DNA from: Blastocatellia bacterium
GTDB taxonomy: Bacteria; Acidobacteriota; Blastocatellia; UBA7656; JADIYM01
Assembly (NCBI GenBank): GCA_016705245.1
Contig: JADIYM010000018.1
Span: 1-64,000 of the forward strand
DNA: 64,000 bases
Reading direction: 5' to 3'
The notes beneath the pieces are model-generated. The model was given only the letters and a program-made list of their open reading frames with translations, had not been told where the DNA came from and made no database searches. How positions within the stretch are numbered: position 1 is the first letter of the stretch; every line of letters starts with the position of its first letter. The position numbers were made by a program, and so were the translations under genes. Below, piece by piece: positions 37,291 through 46,248 of this stretch.

Positions 37291-38568
37291 ATGAACGCTC
37301 AGATGGAGTGCACGTCGTGCGGGTCGCGGCTCGGCATCACCGAGATCGCCTACACGTGCCGCGAGTGCGGCGGGCTGCTCGACGTGGTCTACGACGACGC
37401 GCCCGGCGATCCAGAGGAGTTGAAGGCGCGGTTCCGGGCCCGTCGCCTGTCGGACGAAACCGCGGATCGATCCGGCGTCTGGCGCTTCCGCGAACTGCTG
37501 CCGTTCGCCGACAAGCGCCACATCGTCACGCTCGGCGAAGGCAACACGCCCCACTGGGACGCGCCCCGCGCCGCCGCCTACGCCGGCGTCGACCGCCTCG
37601 CCGTCAAGCACCAGGGCATGAACCCGACCGGTTCGTTCAAGGACAACGGGATGACGGCCGGAGTCACCCAGGCGCGCGCGCTTGGTGCGACCACGGTCGC
37701 GTGTGCGTCGACCGGCAACACCTCGGCGTCGATGGCCGCCTATGCGGCCCGCGCCCGGATGCGCGCTGCCGTGTTCATCCCTGACGGACAGATCGCGCTC
37801 GGAAAGCTCTCGCAGGCGCTCGACTACGGCGCGCTGACGCTGCAGATCGAAGGCGACTTCGACGTCGCGCTCGCGCTCGTCCGGCAGCTCACCGACACCG
37901 ATCCCATCTACCTGCTCAACTCCGTCAATCCCTTCCGCATCGAGGGCCAGAAGACGATCGCCGCCGAGCTCTGCGAACAGCGTGGCTGGAGAGTCCCCGA
38001 CCGGATCGTCGTCCCCGGAGGCAACCTCGGCAACGTGTCGGCGCTCGGCAAGGGTTTCATGGAACTGCTCGACTGGGGTTTCATCGACCGCCTGCCGCGA
38101 ATCACGGTGGTCCAGGCCGAAGGCGCGGCGCCGTTTGCGCAGATGGTGCGCTCGGGCGCAACGACGCTGACCGAAGTCGCGAACGCGACCACGCGCGCGA
38201 CGGCGATCAAGATCGGCGCCCCGGTGTCGTGGCCAAAGGCGATGCGTGTGCTCGAGGTATGCGGCGGCGAAGTGCTCACGGTCACCGAGGCCGAAATCGC
38301 CGAGGCGAAGGCCGTCATCGGCAGCGACGGCATCGGCTGCGAACCGGCTTCCGCGACGACAGTCGCCGGCCTGCGACAGCTGATCGCCGACGGACTCGCG
38401 ACGCCCGACGAAAACGTCGTCTGTGTCCTGACCGGACACCTGCTCAAGGACCCGGACTACACGGTCGAATACCACTTCGGCCGCCTCGAGCCCGGTGCCG
38501 CCCACGCCAACGCACCCGTCCGCGTGGCCTCAAACCTCGACGCGATTCGGATCGCGCTGAAGAGTTGA
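37291..38568 (+). CDS. thrC: Threonine synthase
   Basis: PLP enzyme converting O-phosphohomoserine to threonine. 425 residues. An N-terminal zinc-ribbon-like pair is present (C7, C10, C23 and C26 in CTSCG and CRECGG), as in one subgroup of threonine synthases. The PLP lysine is K117 in NPTGSFKDNGM, and the phosphate-binding loop is CASTGNTSASMAAYAARA. GGNLGNVSALGKGF is also typical of fold-type II enzymes. The TGA stop (38566-38568) is formed by the left end of hairpin A4. It is divergent from thrB and convergent with lysC, a compact set for threonine synthesis without hom. Confidence 0.95.
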   Translation: MNAQMECTSCGSRLGITEIAYTCRECGGLLDVVYDDAPGDPEELKARFRARRLSDETADRSGVWRFRELLPFADKRHIVTLGEGNTPHWDAPRAAAYAGVDRLAVKHQGMNPTGSFKDNGMTAGVTQARALGATTVACASTGNTSASMAAYAARARMRAAVFIPDGQIALGKLSQALDYGALTLQIEGDFDVALALVRQLTDTDPIYLLNSVNPFRIEGQKTIAAELCEQRGWRVPDRIVVPGGNLGNVSALGKGFMELLDWGFIDRLPRITVVQAEGAAPFAQMVRSGATTLTEVANATTRATAIKIGAPVSWPKAMRVLEVCGGEVLTVTEAEIAEAKAVIGSDGIGCEPASATTVAGLRQLIADGLATPDENVVCVLTGHLLKDPDYTVEYHFGRLEPGAAHANAPVRVASNLDAIRIALKS

Positions 38569-38648
38569 CGGGATTACAGGATTTTCAGGATTCACAGGAA
38601 AGAGAAAATCCTGTTAATCCTGAAAATCCTGTAATCCTGTCAACTCTT
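38561..38648. repeat. Family A hairpin repeat, copy A4
   Basis: AGAGTTGACGGGATTACAGG at the left and CCTGTAATCCTGTCAACTCT at the right, with a loop around AAAGAGAA. Its two ends carry the TGA stop codons of thrC (plus) and lysC (minus). Confidence 0.9.
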
Positions 38649-40049
38649 CTCCCCAAGAGAGAACGCATCGTGGATGACGCGGACGGCGCGTGAGGCGTCG
38701 GTTTCGGGTACGACCAGCGAGATGTTCCGCTCGGACGAACCCTGCGAGATGGCGATGACGTTCACGCCTTCCTCGCCGAGCGCCCCGAAGACCTTCGCCG
38801 CGATGCCGGGCGTGCCGGCCATCCGGTCGCCGACCGCCGCAATGACCGCAATCGAGTCGTCGGACGTCACGTCGTCGATGTGCGACTTCATGATGTCGAA
38901 CTCGAGCGCGTTGCGGAGCGCGCGCACGACGCGAACTTCATCCTCCGACCGCACCACGACGCAGATGTTGTTCTCCGACGACGCCTGCGAAATCATCAGG
39001 ACACTCGCGCGCTCGGCCGCGATCGCTGAAAACGCCCGCGCCGCGATGCCGGGAATGCCCTGCATGCCGCGGCCGCTCACGCTCACCAGGCTGACGTTGC
39101 GGATCGACGTGATGGCCTTCACGCCCGTCGGAGATGGATGGCCCTCGGGCGTGATACGCGTGCCCTCGCCGGTTGGGTTCATCGTGTTGAGGATGCGGAC
39201 CGGGATGCCGGCCGACTGCACCGGGATGATCGTCTTGTGGTGCAGCACCTTCGCGCCGTAATAGGCGAGCTCAGACGCCTCGCTGTAAGAGATCGCCCGC
39301 ATCGTCCGCGCCGAGGGGACGTCCGCCGGGTTCGCGGTCATCACGCCGTCGACGTCCGTCCAGATCCAGACTTCGTCGGCGTCGAGCGTCGCGCCGAGGA
39401 TCGTCGCAGAGTAATCCGAGCCGCCCCGTCCGAGCGTCGTCATCACGCCGTCGGCCGTCGCGCCGATGAAACCCGTGACGACGGGAATGACCCCGCCGTC
39501 AAGCATCGGCCCGAGACGCGCTTCCGCCTTCGCGCGCGTCGCGTCGAAAAGCGGCTCGGCGTCGCCGAACTGGTCGTCGGTGACGATGAGCTCCGTTGCG
39601 TGGATGGCCTCCGAGGAAATGCCGCGCGATGCGATCGCGGCGGCGACGAGCGGCGCCGCGAGCATCTCGCCCGTGCCCGAAATGGCGTCCATGATGCGCG
39701 GCGTCAACTCGTGGACGAGCGACAGGCCGAAGCAAAGCGAGTCGACTCGGTCGAGGCCTCGGTCCACACGGTCGCGAACGAGCTCGACGAGCACCCTGTC
39801 GTTGCCGAAGAGTGCCTGTGCCGCCTCGAGGTGCCGCGCCCGCAGCGCCGGCCGCTCGTCGAACGACCAGTTCCCGTGCGAGGCGCGCCGCGCGGCGTCC
39901 ACGAGCAGCGACGTCACGCCGCCCATCGCCGACGTCACGATGACCGTGCGATCCCCACGCCCCGCCGCCTCGACGGCCAGCTGTGCGACCCCCGCAATAC
40001 GCTCAGCCGACCCGACCGACGTGCCTCCGAACTTCTGAACGATCGTCAT
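38640..40049 (-). CDS. lysC: Aspartate kinase
   Basis: Phosphorylates aspartate, the first step to lysine, methionine and threonine. About 469 residues, monofunctional. The N-terminus is MTIVQKFGGTSVGSAERI with the kinase signature KFGGTSV. The ATP/substrate region includes GRGGSDYSATILGATLDADE. Two ACT domains at the C-terminus (GMQGIPGIAARAFSAIAAER and RMAGTPGIAAKVFGALGEEG) indicate feedback control by amino acids. The ATG at 40049 overlaps the stop of the upstream PNPOx gene in an ATGA arrangement. The stop codon lies in repeat A4. Confidence 0.96.
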   Translation of the reverse strand: MTIVQKFGGTSVGSAERIAGVAQLAVEAAGRGDRTVIVTSAMGGVTSLLVDAARRASHGNWSFDERPALRARHLEAAQALFGNDRVLVELVRDRVDRGLDRVDSLCFGLSLVHELTPRIMDAISGTGEMLAAPLVAAAIASRGISSEAIHATELIVTDDQFGDAEPLFDATRAKAEARLGPMLDGGVIPVVTGFIGATADGVMTTLGRGGSDYSATILGATLDADEVWIWTDVDGVMTANPADVPSARTMRAISYSEASELAYYGAKVLHHKTIIPVQSAGIPVRILNTMNPTGEGTRITPEGHPSPTGVKAITSIRNVSLVSVSGRGMQGIPGIAARAFSAIAAERASVLMISQASSENNICVVVRSEDEVRVVRALRNALEFDIMKSHIDDVTSDDSIAVIAAVGDRMAGTPGIAAKVFGALGEEGVNVIAISQGSSERNISLVVPETDASRAVRVIHDAFSLGEKS

Positions 40050-40774
40050 GGCGGCGCAGTGTAGCAAAACGCGGAAGGGCCACGGATGAAACGGATCTGA
40101 CGGATCTGGACGGATCTGATGAACCGGCGTTTCGACTTTTCGCCCTTCTTCTCTTTGTACGCCTGCATTTCTTCCACCGTCCGATGGTCGATCGGGCAGC
40201 CGCGGGCGGCGAGCTGGTCAGCGACTTCGTCGCGCTTCGAGGCCGGCAGGTTCTGCCCGAACTTGAACTTCGCCGTCATCCTCTCGATCTCGATCGCGAC
40301 CACCGCCGTCGTCCGTAGGCTCTTCCGGTACATCGGTTCCGACGCCGTGATCGGCACGTATCCGCCCTCCGGCTGCAGCTTCTCCATCAGCGCCTGCAGA
40401 GCCCGCGCTTTCTCGTCGTTGTCCTCGACGATCCTCGCCCGTCCCCGGATCGCGACCGCCTTGTAATACTGCGTCGCCGGACACGCAAACTTCGGGTCAC
40501 GAAAATAGGATGGAACGAGCGAGAAGTCTTCGACGACGACGAAGGTCACCCGATCGTCCGCGGCGAGCGAGTCCATCTTCTCGCCCTCCGTCGCGCCATG
40601 GAAATAGAGCTTCCCGTCCAATGTCACGTAGTTGAGCGGCACGACGCGCGGCCATCCGTCGGGCCCGGTCAGGCCGAGAAATCCGTGCGTCGCCTCCGCG
40701 AGCAATTTCTCCATCTGGTCGCGCTCCGTCATTTCGTAGTCCGTTCGCCGAACCGGGGTCGCTGTCGTCGACAT
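40046..40774 (-). CDS. Pyridoxamine 5'-phosphate oxidase-family flavoprotein
   Basis: 242 residues, split-barrel flavin-binding fold. It resembles the NimA-like branch: TDYEMTERDQMEKLLAEATH, GFLGLTGPDGWPRVVPLNYV and LYFHGATEGEKMDSLAADDR are typical. Reductase or detoxifying activity on a small molecule is likely; true PdxH activity is less likely. The ATG at 40774 follows GGAGGGAG by 6 bases. The last 27 residues or so (from RRFIRSVQIRQIRFIRG) are encoded by family E repeat words, so the natural end may have been extended by repeat insertion; the stop overlaps the lysC ATG. It is divergent from a MocR regulator, the usual partner of this family. Confidence 0.85.
   Translation of the reverse strand: MSTTATPVRRTDYEMTERDQMEKLLAEATHGFLGLTGPDGWPRVVPLNYVTLDGKLYFHGATEGEKMDSLAADDRVTFVVVEDFSLVPSYFRDPKFACPATQYYKAVAIRGRARIVEDNDEKARALQALMEKLQPEGGYVPITASEPMYRKSLRTTAVVAIEIERMTAKFKFGQNLPASKRDEVADQLAARGCPIDHRTVEEMQAYKEKKGEKSKRRFIRSVQIRQIRFIRGPSAFCYTAPP
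40078..40128. repeat. Family E word cluster, copy E2 (no inverted arm)
   Basis: Near-tandem GGATCTG words: ACGGATGAAACGGATCTGAC then GGATCTGGACGGATCTGATG. Encodes the C-terminal tail of the PNPOx-family protein. Confidence 0.7.
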
Positions 40775-40810
40775 GCATGCTCCCTCCTTCCGTGTCCCGC
40801 GATTGAAGTA

Positions 40811-40850
40811 TCGGTCGGCGATTGGATACTTGAAATATCCAGTTTCGGTC
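40811..40850. promoter_or_regulatory. Candidate MocR operator in the divergent control region
   Basis: A perfect inverted repeat TGGATA-N7-TATCCA (40823-40841) flanked by a direct repeat of TCGGTC (40811-40816 and 40845-40850). Known MocR/PdxR operators combine direct and inverted repeats; binding here is inferred. Confidence 0.45.
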
Positions 40851-40887
40851 AGTAACGTAATGCCACTTTCAGCGGGAGGGCGGACGG

Positions 40888-42357
40888 ATGCTCGTGCGGC
40901 TCGACGGTCCCGGAACCCTTGTCGAACAGGTTTATGCAGGCTTGAGGGCAGCGATTCTCGACGGCACTTTGCCGCCCGGCAGCCGGTTGCCGTCGACGCG
41001 CGCGCTCGCCGAAGAGTCGGGTGTGTCGCGAACGACGACGCAGGCGGCCTTCGATCAGCTCACGGCCGAGGGGTACCTCGAGGCACGCGCGGGATCGGGG
41101 ACGTACGTCGCCGCCGAGCTGCCCGACGGCTCGATGTCCGCCTCCGGAATTCGGGCCGCTTCCTCGGCGCCGTCGGCCCCGAGCATCCGGCTGTCCGCGT
41201 ATGGACGATGCCTGGCCGACCGCCGATTCGAAGCGCCAAATCCGAATCACGCAGTGCGCTACAACTTCCGGTACGGATTGCCGCCCGTCGAGGCGTTTCC
41301 GTACGACATCTGGCGGCGACTGCTCAACCGGCAGATCCAGGACGTGTCGTTGCGTTCGCTGCGGTACGGCCCGGCGGAAGGCTCGCCGGCTCTCCGCGAA
41401 GCCATCGCGGCGTACCTTGCGCGGTCTCGCGGGGTCGCCTGCTCGGCCGAACAGGTCGTGGTCATCAACGGCTCGCAGCAGGGGCTCGACCTGACCGCGC
41501 GTTTGCTCGTCGAGCCCGGCGACGCCGTCGTGATCGAGGAACCGCACTACCAGGGCGCCCGCAACGTCTTTCTCGCCTCCGGCGCGCGGATCGTGTCGTG
41601 TCCGGTTGATGCGGATGGCCTCGATCCGGCGTTGCTGCCGGATCCCGGCGCGGGCGTGCGTCTCGTGTACGTCACGCCGTCGCACCAGTTTCCCGCGGGC
41701 GGCGTGATGCCGATCGCGCGGCGGCTCGCGTTGCTCGACTGGGCCGAGCGTGCCGGGGCTGTCGTCATCGAGGACGACTACGACAGCGAATACCGCTACG
41801 ACGGAAGGCCGATTCCGGCGCTGCAGGGGCTCGACCGTGGCGGACGGGTCGTCTACACGGGCACGTTCTCGAAGGTGCTCTTCCCGTCGCTGCGGATCGG
41901 GTACGCGGTGTTGCCCGAATCGCTGCTCGGGCCGTTTGCGTCTGCGAAGTGGCTCGCCGACCGGCACACGCCGACGATCGAGCAGGAAACGCTTGCCGCG
42001 TTCATCGACGAGGGCCATTTCGAGCGCCACCTGAGGCGGTCGCGCGCGGCGAACTCGTCGCGCCGTGCGGCGCTGCTCGCGGCGCTCGATGACGAGTTCG
42101 GCGGGACGATCGAGATTACAGGCTCTAATGCCGGCATCCACGTCGTCGTCTGGTTCCGCGACGTGCCGGCGGATCGGACGGACGCGATCGTCGCCGGGGC
42201 AAAGGCGCAGGGCGTCGGCGTCTATTCGGTCGCGCCGTATTACCTGACGCCGCCCGAGACGGCCGGCCTGCTGATCGGCTACGCCTCGCTCAACGAACGC
42301 GAAATCCGCGAAGGAATCGCTCTGCTGGCGAGTGTCGTGGATCAGAAGCCTGTATAG
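40888..42357 (+). CDS. MocR/PdxR-type GntR regulator with aminotransferase domain
   Basis: 489 residues. The N-terminal GntR winged helix reads LRAAILDGTLPPGSRLPSTR then ALAEESGVSRTTTQAAFDQL. The rest is a fold-type I aminotransferase domain: EQVVVINGSQQGLDLTARLL, EDDYDSEYRYDGRPIPALQG and the PLP lysine K329 in GTFSKVLFPSLRIGY. Such proteins bind PLP or an amino-compound and control a neighbouring gene. The divergent PNPOx-family gene is the obvious target. No clear ribosome site decides the start; the GntR domain begins almost at once, which supports the ATG at 40888. Confidence 0.92.
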   Translation: MLVRLDGPGTLVEQVYAGLRAAILDGTLPPGSRLPSTRALAEESGVSRTTTQAAFDQLTAEGYLEARAGSGTYVAAELPDGSMSASGIRAASSAPSAPSIRLSAYGRCLADRRFEAPNPNHAVRYNFRYGLPPVEAFPYDIWRRLLNRQIQDVSLRSLRYGPAEGSPALREAIAAYLARSRGVACSAEQVVVINGSQQGLDLTARLLVEPGDAVVIEEPHYQGARNVFLASGARIVSCPVDADGLDPALLPDPGAGVRLVYVTPSHQFPAGGVMPIARRLALLDWAERAGAVVIEDDYDSEYRYDGRPIPALQGLDRGGRVVYTGTFSKVLFPSLRIGYAVLPESLLGPFASAKWLADRHTPTIEQETLAAFIDEGHFERHLRRSRAANSSRRAALLAALDDEFGGTIEITGSNAGIHVVVWFRDVPADRTDAIVAGAKAQGVGVYSVAPYYLTPPETAGLLIGYASLNEREIREGIALLASVVDQKPV

Positions 42358-42431
42358 ACCGTTTCCCGGTCCGTTCCGGCTCACGACGCCGGTGTATACT
42401 CGCCTGCGAGCGCACGAGGAACCTTTCGCGC

Positions 42432-45431
42432 ATGGCCCGCCGCACGCACCTCATACTCGCCCTCCTGATCTGTTTGTTCGCGGCGCCGTGGACCGCCGGG
42501 CGGGCCGAACAGCCGCCAATGCGCTCCTACACGACCGCCGACGGCCTCGGGTCGGACCTGACCACCCGCGTCGTCGCCGACTCGCGCGGCTTCCTCTGGT
42601 TCGGCACAAGCGACGGTCTGTCGCGTTTCGACGGATACACGTTCCGGACGTTCACGACGAGTGACGGCCTTCCCGCCAACACCGTGTCGGACGTCTGCGA
42701 GACCCGCGACGGCGCGATGTGGGTCGCCACAGCCGGCGGCTTGTGCCGACTCGACGCGAGCGGCAAGCCTGCGGGCGGCTCGCTGTTCTCCGTCGTGCGG
42801 CTTGGCGACGCATCACAGACCAATCCAGCCCACGCCTTGCTCGAGACGAGCGACGGGGCGCTCTGGTGCGGGACCGAAGGCGGGCTCTTCCGACTCGTCG
42901 AGCGCGACGCGGAGTGGGTGGCCGCGCGTGTCGAAATAGACACCGCCGCCTACGTCGAAGCGCTCGCCGAGGACCGGTGGGGTGGCGTTTGGGTGGGCAG
43001 AGATGGCGCGGTCGCGCTCGTGCGTCCGGATGGCCGACTCGAAACTAAAACGCTGCCCGGCGCCGGTGGCGCTTATGAGGTCCGCAGCCTCCATACGGAC
43101 CGCGACGGATCGCTGTGGATCGGGACGCCCGGCGGGGTGTGGCACTCCCCTTCCCGCCCCTCGGCCGACGCGCCGGTCGAGATCCGGCGGGCGGTCGCCA
43201 CGGCCCCGATGGGGTGGGGCAACGCGTTCCTCCAGCAGCGCGACGGAACGATCCTGGCGGCGACCACCTCCGGCCTATGGCGCGCGCCCACGGCAAACGG
43301 GCCGTTCGTGCGCGACGATACCCTCGCCAGCTTGTGCGCTCGCGAGGTATGGGACCTTGCCGAGGACCGGGACGGCAATCTCTGGCTCGCCACCACGTGC
43401 GGCGTGCTTCGTATCGACCGGTACGGTTTCACGGGGTACGCGAAGGTGGACGGTCTCCGTTCGCTCGGCGTCGACTCGATACTGGAGACCAACGCAGGCG
43501 ATCTCGTTGTCACCACGCTCGAGGCCGGGCGCACCGTCCACCGGTTCGACGGAGCAAAGTTCAGCTCCGTCGAGCCGAGCCTCCCGCCAAATGCTGCCTA
43601 CGCGGGATGGGGATGGAACCAGACGGTCATGCAGGACCGCGAGGGCGCCTGGTGGGTGCCGTCCGGAGGGGGCGTCTACCGCTACCGCGCTTCCGACCGG
43701 CCAGAGGACGCCATGCGATCGCGGCCCGAGGCGATTTACACGGGCTACGAGATATTTCGCGTCTTTGAGGACGCGAGCGGCGACGTGTGGCTCTCGAGGA
43801 CGGGCCTCGTGGGTCTGCTGGTCTGGAAGCGCGCGACGGGGCGCGTCGTCGACCGAACGGCCGAGACGGGTGTCGCGTCCGAGTATTCGGCGTTCTGCGA
43901 GAGCAGCGACGGCGCGCTCTGGATCGGGCTCGGTAACGGCGACGAGGGATTGCTCCGCTACGCGAATGGGCGCTTCGAACGGTTCACTCCCGCCGACGGC
44001 GTGCCGGAAGGTTGGATCCGCGACCTCTACCTCGACGACGCAGGACGGCTGTGGATCGCGTCGAGCCGCGGCGGGCTCGCGCGCGTCGACGATACGGCGG
44101 CCGAGCGCCCGCGGTTCGTCGCGTACACCACGGCCAATGGGCTGGCGAGCAACAATGCATGGTGCGTCGTTGCCGACGAGCTTGGGCGCATCTACGTCGG
44201 GACGACGCGCGGCGTCGACCGTATCGAGGTCGCGACCGGCGGCGTCAAGCACTTCACGTCAGCTGACGGCCTCCCGAATGGACATCAACAGGCGGCATTT
44301 CGGGACCGGCGCGGGACCCTCTGGTTCGGGTCCGTATTCGGCCTGGCGAGCCTCGATCCCGAACCCGAGCGCGCAAACGAGCCGCCGCGCACGCTCGTGA
44401 CGGGCCTGCGCATCGCGGGCGTCGCGAGGCCGGTTTCGGCGCTCGGCGAAGCGGCGCTCGCTGCGCTCGACCTCGGCCCGGACGAGAACAGCGTGAGCCT
44501 CGACTTCCTCGGCCTCGGGGCGAGCCTCGGCGAGGAACTGCGCTACCAATATCGTCTCGAAGGCGCGCAAGAAGAGTGGAGCGCCCTGTCCGCCGAGAGG
44601 ACGGTAACGTTCGCCAACCTCGCGCCGGGCGCATACCGATTTTCAGTGCGCGCGGTCGACGCCGAGGGGCTCGCGAGCCCCGAACCGGCCGGGGTGGCCT
44701 TCTCCATCGCCGCACCCGTCTGGCGGCGGTGGTGGTTCATCACGCTCGCGACGGTGCTCATCTCCCTCGGGGCCTACGGGCTATATCGCTATCGCGTCCG
44801 CCGCCTCGTACAGATCGAGCGCGTCCGGACACGTATCGCGACCGACCTGCACGACGACCTCGGGGCGAACCTCACGCGCATCGCGATTCTCAGCGAGGTC
44901 GCGAGCTACCAGCGCGGGCCCGACGCTGGCGAAAGCAGCTCGCTCGCGTCGATCGCGCGGATATCGCGCGAGTCCGTGACGTCGATGAACGATATCGTCT
45001 GGGCGATCAACCCGAAACGGGACTCGTTCGACGACCTCGTGAGCCGGATGCGACAGCTCGCCAACGAGACGCTCGCGACCGCTGGCGTCGAGGTGAATTT
45101 CACCGCGCCCGAGACGGAGAGCGGTACGCGGATCGGGCACGAACTGCGCCGCCAGCTCTACCTGATCTTCAAGGAAGTGATCAACAACGCCGCGCGCCAC
45201 TCGGGCTGCCGGCGTGTCGACATCGCCGTCGAGATCGACCGGCGCCGGTTCGCGCTCACGGTCTCGGACGACGGACGGGGGTTCGATCGCTCGGCGGAAG
45301 TCGATGGCAACGGCCTTGCGAACATTTCCCAGCGCGCGCTTGCGGTCGGAGCGCGGCTCGAGATGCGCACGGCGCCCGGGGCGGGAACGACGGTCCAGCT
45401 CGACGTTCCGCTCGGACGCCACCCTGTTTAG
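42432..45431 (+). CDS. Two-component propeller sensor histidine kinase
   Basis: 999 residues. The signal anchor is MARRTHLILALLICLFAAPW. A long periplasmic sensor follows, made of Reg_prop propeller repeats (DSRGFLWFGTSDGLSRFDGY, EDRDGNLWLATTCGVLRID, RRGTLWFGSVFGLASLDPE). Then come a Y_Y_Y domain (YQYRLEGAQEEWSALSAERT), one transmembrane helix (WWFITLATVLISLGAYGLY) and a cytoplasmic HisKA_3 kinase with phospho-histidine H807 in RIATDLHDDLGANLTRIAIL. The HATPase domain has NNAARHSGCRRVDIAV and DDGRGFD. It is 60 bases upstream of a NarL-type response regulator, its probable partner. The ligand is unknown; many relatives sense carbohydrates. Confidence 0.94.
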   Translation: MARRTHLILALLICLFAAPWTAGRAEQPPMRSYTTADGLGSDLTTRVVADSRGFLWFGTSDGLSRFDGYTFRTFTTSDGLPANTVSDVCETRDGAMWVATAGGLCRLDASGKPAGGSLFSVVRLGDASQTNPAHALLETSDGALWCGTEGGLFRLVERDAEWVAARVEIDTAAYVEALAEDRWGGVWVGRDGAVALVRPDGRLETKTLPGAGGAYEVRSLHTDRDGSLWIGTPGGVWHSPSRPSADAPVEIRRAVATAPMGWGNAFLQQRDGTILAATTSGLWRAPTANGPFVRDDTLASLCAREVWDLAEDRDGNLWLATTCGVLRIDRYGFTGYAKVDGLRSLGVDSILETNAGDLVVTTLEAGRTVHRFDGAKFSSVEPSLPPNAAYAGWGWNQTVMQDREGAWWVPSGGGVYRYRASDRPEDAMRSRPEAIYTGYEIFRVFEDASGDVWLSRTGLVGLLVWKRATGRVVDRTAETGVASEYSAFCESSDGALWIGLGNGDEGLLRYANGRFERFTPADGVPEGWIRDLYLDDAGRLWIASSRGGLARVDDTAAERPRFVAYTTANGLASNNAWCVVADELGRIYVGTTRGVDRIEVATGGVKHFTSADGLPNGHQQAAFRDRRGTLWFGSVFGLASLDPEPERANEPPRTLVTGLRIAGVARPVSALGEAALAALDLGPDENSVSLDFLGLGASLGEELRYQYRLEGAQEEWSALSAERTVTFANLAPGAYRFSVRAVDAEGLASPEPAGVAFSIAAPVWRRWWFITLATVLISLGAYGLYRYRVRRLVQIERVRTRIATDLHDDLGANLTRIAILSEVASYQRGPDAGESSSLASIARISRESVTSMNDIVWAINPKRDSFDDLVSRMRQLANETLATAGVEVNFTAPETESGTRIGHELRRQLYLIFKEVINNAARHSGCRRVDIAVEIDRRRFALTVSDDGRGFDRSAEVDGNGLANISQRALAVGARLEMRTAPGAGTTVQLDVPLGRHPV

Positions 45432-45491
45432 GTATGCAGGTGACGGCACGCAGCTAGAGGCCTCATAATCCGGCCCGGAGACCGGGAACCG

Positions 45492-46141
45492 ATGCCAGAA
45501 GACCCCAAGACCATTGACGTGGCGATCGTCGAAGACCTGCGCGAAATCCGCGATGGGCTCGCAATGCTCATCAACGGGACGCAGGGATTCCGCTGCACGG
45601 GACGCTACCGCACCATGGAGGAGGCGCTTTCGCAGATCGACGCGAACCTGCCCGACGTCGTCATCTCTGACATCGGCCTGCCGGGGATGTCCGGCACCGA
45701 AGGCATCCGCATCCTGCGCGAGCGCTATCCGTCGCTGCCGATTCTTGCCCTGACAATCTTCGAAGACGACGACGAGGTCTTCGAGGCCTTGTGCGCGGGG
45801 GCGTGCGGCTACCTGCTCAAGAACACCCCGCCGGCGCGCCTGCTCGAGTCGGTGCGCGAGGTCTACGACGGCGGCGCCCCGATGTCGCCTTCGGTGGCTC
45901 GACGCGTCGTTGCCCTGTTTCGCGAGTTCCAGCCGCCCGAGCGCGCGACGTTCCGCCTGACCCCGCAGGAGAAGGAATTGCTCAGCTGCTCGTCGGCGGG
46001 CACCAATACAAGACGGCAGCCGACCGGATGGGGATCTCGAAGCACACGGTTGCCTTCCACCTGCGCAACATCTACGCAAAGCTCGAGGTCCACTCCAAAT
46101 CCGAGGCCGTTGCCCGCGCCGTGCGCGACCGGCTCGTCTGA
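45492..46141 (+). CDS. NarL/LuxR-type response regulator, frameshifted
   Basis: About 216 residues. The receiver domain has AIVEDLREIRDGL, phospho-acceptor D60 in VVISDIGLPGMSG, and the switch lysine in GYLLKNTPPARLL. The LuxR helix-turn-helix reads LTPQEKELLSLLVGGHQYKT and GISKHTVAFHLRNIYAKLEV after repair. The frame breaks near 45986: restoring one C (AGCTG to AGCCTG) joins the two domains. It follows the propeller kinase and should be phosphorylated by it. The next gene, an FG-GAP surface protein, is a candidate target. Confidence 0.9.
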
Positions 46142-46248
46142 ATCCGCTCGAATCCCCGCTCGACCACCCTGCTTACTCGTGTAGTTACCCCGGCCTCGCC
46201 TCATTGCTACAACTCCTTCGCAGTTTCGAAGCCGAAGGAGGTCACCCC

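Noticed and set aside
37195..38505. Minus-strand open frame opposite thrC
   Set aside because: ThrC has complete catalytic motifs. The opposite frame is Arg/Gly-rich with no domain.
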